The notes under the pieces are model-generated. The model was not told the origin of the DNA. It searched no databases and saw only the letters and a program-made list of their open reading frames with translations. Source: Opitutales bacterium (GTDB lineage Bacteria; Verrucomicrobiota; Verrucomicrobiia; Opitutales; Intestinicryptomonadaceae). Taken from it: a stretch of 5,561 nucleotides of DNA. Made by a program: the position numbers and the translations under genes. Of this stretch, positions 1 to 3,650 are shown in pieces. Within the stretch, counting starts at the first letter, position 1. Every line of letters starts with the position of its first letter. The stretch spans positions 1 through 5,561 of the forward strand of contig JAGBOM010000152.1 in assembly GCA_017633865.1 (NCBI GenBank). Direction: 5' to 3'.

Positions 1-1
1 C

Positions 2-661
2 TTAGCGAAATATTCTTTAATTGCGTCTTTGTTCTTCGGCGCGGCCACGGCATATGCGCGCGTGGACGCCGTCCAATCCGGAGAATGGTCGGATCCCGAA
101 ACTTGGGGCGGCACCCTGCCGACTGCAAGCGACACCGTATATATCAACCCGGATGTTACGGTTACGGTTAACTCCACCGCCTCCGCCGCGAACATTACCT
201 ACAGCAGCAGCGACACGCTCCGCGAGCTTATTATCACCAACGGCGGCAATTTGACCTTCTCCGGAACGAGCAATTTCTGGTACAACTTCCGCCTGCAAAC
301 AACCGTTGAAAACGGCGGCGTTTTCGACGCCGGCACCATCGCGTGGGGTAGCGGCGGCTGGAGCAACATCACTGTAAAAGGCGAAGGCTCGACCTTCACG
401 GCAAAGTTCAACGAACTTCGCGGCTCGACCGTAAACGGCGGCTCAAAATTTCTTGTTACCGACAACGCCGTTGCGAACGCCGGCGGCGAATGGAAGCTCA
501 ACCCCAACAACAACGGCACTATGATTTTTGAAGTGTCCGACGGCGGCAAAATCAATAGCAAAGCCTTTTATCTGGACGCCGCAGGCGGCACAAAGGCGAT
601 CGTCCGCGTTTTGGACGGCGGCAAAATCGAGACGACCGGCATATTCGGCGTAAATTATTGA
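2..661 (+). CDS. N-terminal part of the PEP-CTERM protein: signal peptide and beta-repeat region
   Basis: The first visible residues, LAKYSLIASLFFGAATAYA, are the basic and hydrophobic part of a Sec signal peptide with a likely AYA cleavage site near residue 19. The Met is therefore only a few codons beyond the window edge; a TTG at 29 would cut this signal and is not the start. The mature part opens with SGEWSDPETWGG and then P..SDTVYI, an N-terminal pattern common in secreted beta-helix proteins of Verrucomicrobiota (from general knowledge). Six [NDE]-G-G/G-E-G turns follow at about residues 80, 104, 127, 145, 180 and 205 of the visible frame, roughly one per 18-35 residues and each next to short beta-prone stretches. 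This suggests a right-handed beta-helix or similar solenoid. No enzyme motif is visible. The frame ends at the TGA at 659-661. Confidence 0.7.
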   Translation, partial: LAKYSLIASLFFGAATAYARVDAVQSGEWSDPETWGGTLPTASDTVYINPDVTVTVNSTASAANITYSSSDTLRELIITNGGNLTFSGTSNFWYNFRLQTTVENGGVFDAGTIAWGSGGWSNITVKGEGSTFTAKFNELRGSTVNGGSKFLVTDNAVANAGGEWKLNPNNNGTMIFEVSDGGKINSKAFYLDAAGGTKAIVRVLDGGKIETTGIFGVNY

Positions 662-1285
662 AACAGCCTGCAGTCGGGCTCCTCCAACCAAGTTATTATC
701 GCGGGGGCAGACTCCAATATTTCAACCACAGGCAACAACTCAATCTACGTAGGCAATAGCAATTCCTCCGCCGGCGCGGAAAAAACGGCGCTTTTGCAGT
801 TCGGCTATGTGGACGAGCTTGGCAATTTTACCGCCGCGGGCAAAAACTCGATCTATTCAAACTACGAATTTAAGGTTTTCGGCTCCGGACAACTTAAATT
901 CTTGTTGGGCGCGGAAAACGCGATAGGCTACGGCGAAACCGTAACCTATAACGACGTAATCCTCAACGGCAGATACTTTAAGCAGATTTTGGGCGACTTT
1001 ATCGTCGACCTTACAAACATCAAAGGCCTTGAAAAAGGGCAGTATTCGGTGGCTTTGTTCGGCAGCAGCTCCGGCCAAAGCATCTCCTTTGACAATTACG
1101 ACGACATTTTGCAAATTATCGAAAGCGACACCGTAAAGAAGCTTATCGGCGATGACGACAAGGCGTATACTATCGCTAACCAAATTTTCTACCTGAATTT
1201 TGAAGTTGTTCCCGAACCCGCGACATACGCGGCAGTCTTCGGAGCGCTCGCCTTGGCTTTTGCGGCGTACCGCAGGCGCAAGTAA
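662..1285 (+). CDS. C-terminal part of the PEP-CTERM protein, beyond the internal stop
   Basis: This stretch stays open in the frame of the upstream part for 207 codons. It has no ATG or ribosome binding site near its beginning, so it is probably not an independent gene; a TTG at 794 is the first alternative start and has no clear Shine-Dalgarno sequence. It begins NSLQSGSSNQV, continuing the Asn/Ser/Gly-rich repeat style, then becomes a more mixed, globular-looking region (about 830-1200) with few repeats. It ends in VPEP, a hydrophobic segment of about 15 residues and YRRRK, the tripartite signal recognised by exosortases. The intact sorting tail suggests that the break upstream is recent or is an artefact, because a long-dead gene would be expected to collect more damage. 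Confidence 0.6.
   Translation, partial: NSLQSGSSNQVIIAGADSNISTTGNNSIYVGNSNSSAGAEKTALLQFGYVDELGNFTAAGKNSIYSNYEFKVFGSGQLKFLLGAENAIGYGETVTYNDVILNGRYFKQILGDFIVDLTNIKGLEKGQYSVALFGSSSGQSISFDNYDDILQIIESDTVKKLIGDDDKAYTIANQIFYLNFEVVPEPATYAAVFGALALAFAAYRRRK
1208..1282 (+). other. PEP-CTERM sorting signal
   Basis: The encoded tail starts VPEPATYAAV, continues with a short Ala/Leu/Phe-rich transmembrane helix and closes with the basic cluster YRRRK directly before TAA. This is the standard three-part exosortase signal: a Pro-Glu-Pro motif, a helix and a basic tail. In known systems the protein is cut near the PEP motif and then displayed on, or released from, the cell surface, usually with exopolysaccharide. 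No exosortase gene lies in the window; it would be encoded elsewhere in the genome. Confidence 0.9.
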
Positions 1286-1311
1286 ATTTAGACTTTCCTC
1301 TTTTAAGAAGC

Positions 1312-1350
1312 AAAAAGCCGTTCGGAAAATTTTTCGGACGGCTTTTTTTT
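1312..1350 (+). terminator. Rho-independent terminator of the PEP-CTERM gene
   Basis: AAAAAGCCGT pairs with ACGGCTTTTT across an inner AT-rich stem (CGGAAAA against TTTTCGG with G-T wobbles), followed by a run of eight T. It sits 26 bases after the TAA of the PEP-CTERM gene. The A-rich 5' flank could also let it work on the minus strand, but a closer minus-strand terminator serves the gene on that side. Confidence 0.85.
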
Positions 1351-1362
1351 GAGGAGAGCTTT

Positions 1363-1471
1363 CGTCGAAGGCTACGCCCTCGACGGAAAATGCTTGCGCA
1401 TTTTATGTGATTATGCGGCGGGTTAGTCAACCCGCCCCTTCTGCAATTACCCGCATTAAACTTCGTTTAAT
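1363..1471. repeat. Cluster of four short hairpins, possible intergenic palindromic element
   Basis: Four inverted repeats follow each other within 109 bases. At 1363-1385, CGTCGA pairs with TCGACG, with an inner GGC-TAC-GCC. At 1387-1404, AAAATGC pairs with GCATTTT around TTGC. At 1417-1436, GGCGGGTT pairs with AACCCGCC around AGTC. At 1455-1471, ATTAAAC pairs with GTTTAAT around TTC. Stems are 6-9 pairs and loops 3-4 bases. None is followed by a clear T run in either direction, so they are not simple terminators. They could be a structured RNA, a REP-like dispersed element, or piled-up palindromes. Pairing is seen directly; the function is unknown. Confidence 0.55.
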
Positions 1472-1598
1472 AGCTCTTTCAGAAAAATCCGAATAAAAAA
1501 TAGTCTTAAAAAAGAAGAAAATAAAATCGCACAGAGTTCGCTGTTTTTGGGGCAGAGATTTTGGCGCAGTTCAAGGCGCGAAAAGCCTCCGCCTAAAC

Positions 1599-1623
1599 AA
1601 AAAAAGCGGGTTGCTTAACCCGC
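1599..1623 (-). terminator. Rho-independent terminator of the Cys-rich peptide gene
   Basis: On the minus strand GCGGGTT pairs with AACCCGC around a four-base AAGC loop (1606-1623), followed directly by seven T (1599-1605 read in reverse). It lies about 55 bases after the TAA of the gene at 1678-1908. Its stem is the same seven-base inverted repeat as in the hairpin at 1417-1436, with a different loop. Confidence 0.85.
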
Positions 1624-1640
1624 CGTATAACAACAAAAGA

Positions 1641-1677
1641 GGAAGCGAAGCTTCCGAAGGTCAAGGGCTTTGCCTTG
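1641..1677. repeat. Two short hairpins in the 3' untranslated region of the Cys-rich gene
   Basis: GGAAGC-GAA-GCTTCC at 1641-1655 is a perfect six-pair hairpin with a three-base loop. At 1662-1677, CAAGG pairs with CCTTG around six bases, touching the stop codon of the minus-strand gene. With the terminator hairpin, three stem-loops stand in a row after that stop. They match the style (short stem, 3-6 base loop) of the cluster at 1363-1471 and may belong to the same class of element or stabilise the transcript end. Confidence 0.45.
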
Positions 1678-1908
1678 TTATTTTGTTTCAGCCTTAGGGC
1701 ATTCCGCCTTCTTCTTGGCGCAATCCTTGGCGGCGTCGGCCTTGCAGCACTTCTTGGCCTTTTGGCATTCCTTAGCCTTCGGGCATTCTTTGGCGGCTTG
1801 CGCGCAAGCGGCCTGAGCTTTGGGGCAGGCGGCTTTGGGAGCTTCTGTTTGGGCGAAAGCGAATACTCCAAAAGCGAGTATTCCGAGAGCTGTCATTAGT
1901 TTTTTCAT
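1678..1908 (-). CDS. Small exported Cys/Lys/Ala-rich protein, function unknown
   Basis: This 76-residue protein begins MKKLMTALGILAFGVFAFA, a clear Sec signal peptide with likely cleavage before Gln20. The mature part of about 57 residues is almost entirely Ala, Lys, Cys, Glu, Gln and Pro. Its eight cysteines are at 28, 35, 42, 48, 54, 55, 63 and 70, that is, steps of about seven residues, often within [EA]-C-P-K-A units. Such spacing would line up most cysteines on one face of a helix, able to form disulfides or bind metal. No lipobox is present, and I recognise no named family. The ATG has a good ribosome binding site (AAAGGA, six bases away), and a strong terminator lies downstream. The start is 88 bases after the end of the carbonic anhydrase-like gene with no terminator between, so co-transcription is possible. 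The signal peptide, good start site and own terminator argue that it is a real gene despite low complexity. Confidence 0.8.
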   Translation of the reverse strand: MKKLMTALGILAFGVFAFAQTEAPKAACPKAQAACAQAAKECPKAKECQKAKKCCKADAAKDCAKKKAECPKAETK

Positions 1909-1914
1909 ATTTTT

Positions 1915-1920
1915 TCCTTT
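1915..1920 (-). promoter_or_regulatory. Ribosome binding site of the Cys-rich peptide gene
   Basis: AAAGGA on the minus strand lies six bases before the ATG at 1906-1908. It is the clearest Shine-Dalgarno sequence among the minus-strand starts visible in the window and fixes the start of this small gene. Confidence 0.7.
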
Positions 1921-1996
1921 TCCAAAAAATTGTTATTGTTTAGACGCGGGGGTTTAAAAATATAATCGAAATATTTGCGGATAAATTAACGCCAAA

Positions 1997-2575
1997 TCAT
2001 TGTTTGCGGGGCAAGGCGCAGCCCGCGCCGGAGCAGTCCAAGCCCTTTTCCTCGAAGAACTTTTTGTGCTCGCGGGCGACCTCCACATACTTGACCGCCC
2101 AGCTTTTGATTTTCGCGCGGGCTTCGGGAGACAGCGCCTTTACGACCTTTGCGGGCGCGCCCATAACCAAAGAGCCGTCCGGAATTTGCGTGCGTCCTGT
2201 TACAAGGGCGTTAGCGCCCACTATGCACTGGCTGCCGATTTTCGCGCCGTCGAGGATTGTTGCGCCCATGCCGATCAGAGTTTCGTCGCCGATTTCGCAG
2301 GCGTGGAGAATCGCCCCGTGGCCGACAGTCGTGTATTTGCCGAGCTTTACGCCGTATTCGTCGGCGAGGTGCACCATTGTGCCGTCTTGACTATTGGTGC
2401 CCTCGCCCACTTCTATCGAATTTATGTCGGCGCGCAAAACCGCCCCCGGCCAAATGCTGGAGAGTTTTCCCAATTTTACGTCGCCTATAATTACGGCGTG
2501 GGGGCTGACGTAGGCGCTTTTGTCGATGCAAGGCGCTGCGCGCAAAAATTTATCGAGCCGTTCTTTTGTAGTCAT
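1997..2575 (-). CDS. Gamma-class carbonic anhydrase-like hexapeptide-repeat protein
   Basis: This 192-residue cytoplasmic protein belongs to the gamma-carbonic anhydrase/YrdA/PaaY group. Hexapeptide repeats from about residue 17 to 145 ([LIV]-G-x-x-x repeats such as IIGDVKLG, IGDETLIG, IGSQCIVG) form a left-handed beta-helix, followed by a C-terminal alpha helix (149-176). Family landmarks are present: R48-A-D50, N61-S-Q63-D64, and zinc ligands H69 (in TMVH), H86 and H91 (in GHGAILH), then VMGAPAK at 137-143. Members trimerise, with zinc or iron held between subunits. Some hydrate CO2, while others show little activity, so catalysis is not certain. It lacks the long acidic loop of the archaeal Cam enzyme. 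Unusual points are Ser62 where Ile or Val is common, and a short Cys-containing tail (DCSGAGC) at the end. The gene ends in TGA. The ATG at 2573-2575 has no clear Shine-Dalgarno sequence. Spacing of 218 bases with a terminator separates it from the IclR gene upstream. Confidence 0.9.
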   Translation of the reverse strand: MTTKERLDKFLRAAPCIDKSAYVSPHAVIIGDVKLGKLSSIWPGAVLRADINSIEVGEGTNSQDGTMVHLADEYGVKLGKYTTVGHGAILHACEIGDETLIGMGATILDGAKIGSQCIVGANALVTGRTQIPDGSLVMGAPAKVVKALSPEARAKIKSWAVKYVEVAREHKKFFEEKGLDCSGAGCALPRKQ

Positions 2576-2720
2576 AAATATTTAGGCTGTCTTAAAACTT
2601 TGAAGATTTTTTACGGGTTCTCAAGAAAAAAAAATAAACGAGCCCCTTTGCGCGGTTTTTCGGCGAACAAAAAAATCCGCCCCGCAAAAAAATCTCCGAC
2701 GCAAAAAACGAACAATGCCC

Positions 2721-2736
2721 GCCCCGAAATTGGGGC
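2721..2736. repeat. Short GC hairpin between the IclR terminator and the carbonic anhydrase-like gene
   Basis: GCCCC pairs with GGGGC around GAAATT. It stands just past the IclR terminator in the direction of transcription. A T6 run occurs on the minus strand 12 bases further on, too far for a classic terminator, so it may be a back-up terminator or another of the short palindromes seen in these spacers. Confidence 0.35.
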
Positions 2737-2739
2737 AAC

Positions 2740-2764
2740 AAAAAAAGCGGCCTTAGCCGCCTTT
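2740..2764 (-). terminator. Rho-independent terminator of the IclR-family gene
   Basis: On the minus strand GCGGC pairs with GCCGC around TAAG (2747-2760), with A-T pairs outside one mismatch, and then seven T in a row (2740-2746 reversed). It lies about 30 bases after the TAA of the regulator gene and separates it from the carbonic anhydrase-like gene. Confidence 0.8.
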
Positions 2765-2793
2765 TAAAATTTGCCGAAAAAAAATAAACTTTT

Positions 2794-3597
2794 TTAAAAG
2801 AGGTTGTAGCCGAGGCGGCTTGAAATTTTGTCCGCAAACGCCCTTATCTCTACGCCCACTTCGTCGAGGCGCTCGAGCGGCAGGCGGCTTGACGGGCCGG
2901 TAATCCAAACCGAGGCCACGGGGTAGCCGTGCGCGTTGAATACGGGCGCGCCTATGCAGTGCACGCCGGCGATTTCCTCGGCGCGGTCGCAGGCGTAGCC
3001 CTTTTTGCGGACGTCATCAAGCTCCTTGAAATAGTTTCTTTTGTTTACAATCGTGTTTTCGGTAAACTTTTGGAACTTCATTTTTTCGAGCCTCGCCTCC
3101 TGCTCCTCCTTGGGCAGGTACGCCAAAATCGCCTTGCCGGGGGCGGAAACTTGAACCGATATGCGCATGCCGATTTCGCCCAAAAATTTGAACGGGAATC
3201 TGCCGGGCGCCTGCTCTATCATAACGCACTCGTCCTTAAGGAGCGTTCCGAGCATGGCGGTTTCGCCGAACTTGTCGCGCATGGCGCGGATTACGTCCAT
3301 GCTTTTTTCGACGATGTCGGTCTCGCCGAAGCCCGCGTAGCCGAGGGCGGCGAGCTTTCTTGACATCATGATTTTGCGCCCCGTGGGGTCTTTTACGACG
3401 TAGCCGCAGTCCTGAAGCGTGCAGACGATTCTAAATATGCTGTTTTTCGAGTACTTTGTGGCGGAGCTTATTTCCGAAAGGGTAAGCCCCGAGTTGTCTT
3501 TCGCAAGCAGCTCAAAAACGTCAAGCGCGCGCTTGAGGTTGGGGATGTGGTAGCGTTCGTAATTGGTCGCGCCTTCTTTTTTCTTCGCGGTTGGCAT
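2794..3597 (-). CDS. IclR-family transcriptional regulator
   Basis: This 267-residue protein has the standard length and order of the IclR family. An N-terminal winged helix-turn-helix covers about residues 18-82: NLKRALDVFELL is the first helix, LTLSEISSATKY the positioning helix, and SKNSIFRIVCTLQDCGY the recognition helix, with the wing after it. The effector-binding domain runs from about 90 to 264. Family marks there are SAPGKAILAYLP (151-162) and the run from K199-GYACDRAEEI through GVHCIGAPVFNAHGYPVAS to the GP at 234-235. Such proteins form dimers or tetramers and control catabolic operons for sugars, aromatics or small acids; the ligand cannot be read from the sequence. The N-terminus carries a short Lys-rich extension (TAKKKEG). 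The ATG has no clear Shine-Dalgarno sequence. The gene starts 53 bases after the FGE-domain gene ends, with possible promoter and operator elements in that gap, and has its own terminator. Its target is unknown; it may regulate itself or the upstream gene. Confidence 0.93.
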   Translation of the reverse strand: MPTAKKKEGATNYERYHIPNLKRALDVFELLAKDNSGLTLSEISSATKYSKNSIFRIVCTLQDCGYVVKDPTGRKIMMSRKLAALGYAGFGETDIVEKSMDVIRAMRDKFGETAMLGTLLKDECVMIEQAPGRFPFKFLGEIGMRISVQVSAPGKAILAYLPKEEQEARLEKMKFQKFTENTIVNKRNYFKELDDVRKKGYACDRAEEIAGVHCIGAPVFNAHGYPVASVWITGPSSRLPLERLDEVGVEIRAFADKISSRLGYNLF

Positions 3598-3604
3598 AAT
3601 AAAA

Positions 3605-3646
3605 AGTATTTTTACTATAAGCTCTCAAAAATTATAAATCTGTCAA
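3605..3646 (-). promoter_or_regulatory. Candidate promoter and operator before the IclR-family gene
   Basis: The AT-rich 53-base gap holds, on the minus strand, a perfect TTGACA (3641-3646), a TATAAT (3631-3636) only four bases later, and a TATAGT (3614-3619) 21 bases after TTGACA. Neither pair has the usual 16-18 base spacing, so the promoter reading is weak. Between these and the ATG lies the inverted repeat AGTA-TTTT-TACT (3605-3616), a possible operator because many IclR proteins repress themselves. All of this is inference from motifs. Confidence 0.3.
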
Positions 3647-3650
3647 CGAT

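Larger units (their letters stand above)
2..1285 (+). pseudogene. PEP-CTERM surface protein gene, 5' end outside window, interrupted by an in-frame TGA
   Basis: Reading from base 2, a single frame runs to a TAA at 1283-1285 with one interruption, a TGA at 659-661. Both sides belong to the same protein. Upstream lie the end of a signal peptide and Gly/Asn-rich beta repeats; downstream the same low-complexity Asn/Ser/Gly style continues and ends in a complete PEP-CTERM sorting tail. No frame change is needed, so a single substitution (for example TGG to TGA, or CGA to TGA) explains the break. UGA is probably a true stop here: the many Trp residues of the large minus-strand protein at 3651-5561 all use TGG. 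If the stop is real, the cell makes a secreted fragment without its anchor. A sequencing or assembly error, or low-level readthrough, remains possible. A terminator follows 26 bases after the TAA. The start codon lies just outside the left edge. Confidence 0.75.
1286..1677. other. Convergent intergenic spacer, hairpin-rich, no gene seen
   Basis: This spacer of about 390 bases separates the converging PEP-CTERM gene and the Cys-rich minus-strand gene. I find no credible coding frame; the short open frames here have no ribosome binding site or protein-like composition. It holds one terminator for each side (1312-1350 plus, 1599-1623 minus), four short hairpins at 1363-1471 and two more at 1641-1677. 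Bases 1480-1590 are AT-rich at first and hold nothing I can name. Confidence 0.75.

Noticed and set aside
659..700. Selenocysteine or programmed readthrough at the TGA, with a small stem (AGCC/GGCT) just downstream
   Set aside because: The stem has only about four pairs and starts too close to the TGA for a bacterial SECIS element. The protein is a structural beta-repeat type with no redox context.
1176..1430. Minus-strand open frame of 84 codons across the PEP-CTERM gene end and terminator
   Set aside because: It overlaps the sorting signal and the terminator hairpin and has Arg/Lys-rich, non-protein-like composition.
1363..1677. CRISPR array
   Set aside because: The repeated units are different short palindromes with no constant direct repeat and no regular spacers.
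1951..1956. TATAAT on the plus strand as a promoter
   Set aside because: No plus-strand gene follows, no good -35 element stands 16-18 bases upstream, and the region is simply AT-rich.
2000..2767. Long plus-strand open frame of 255 codons opposite the carbonic anhydrase-like gene
   Set aside because: It is a shadow of the GC-rich minus-strand gene; its translation is Arg/Ala-rich with no family motifs and runs into the AT-rich spacer.
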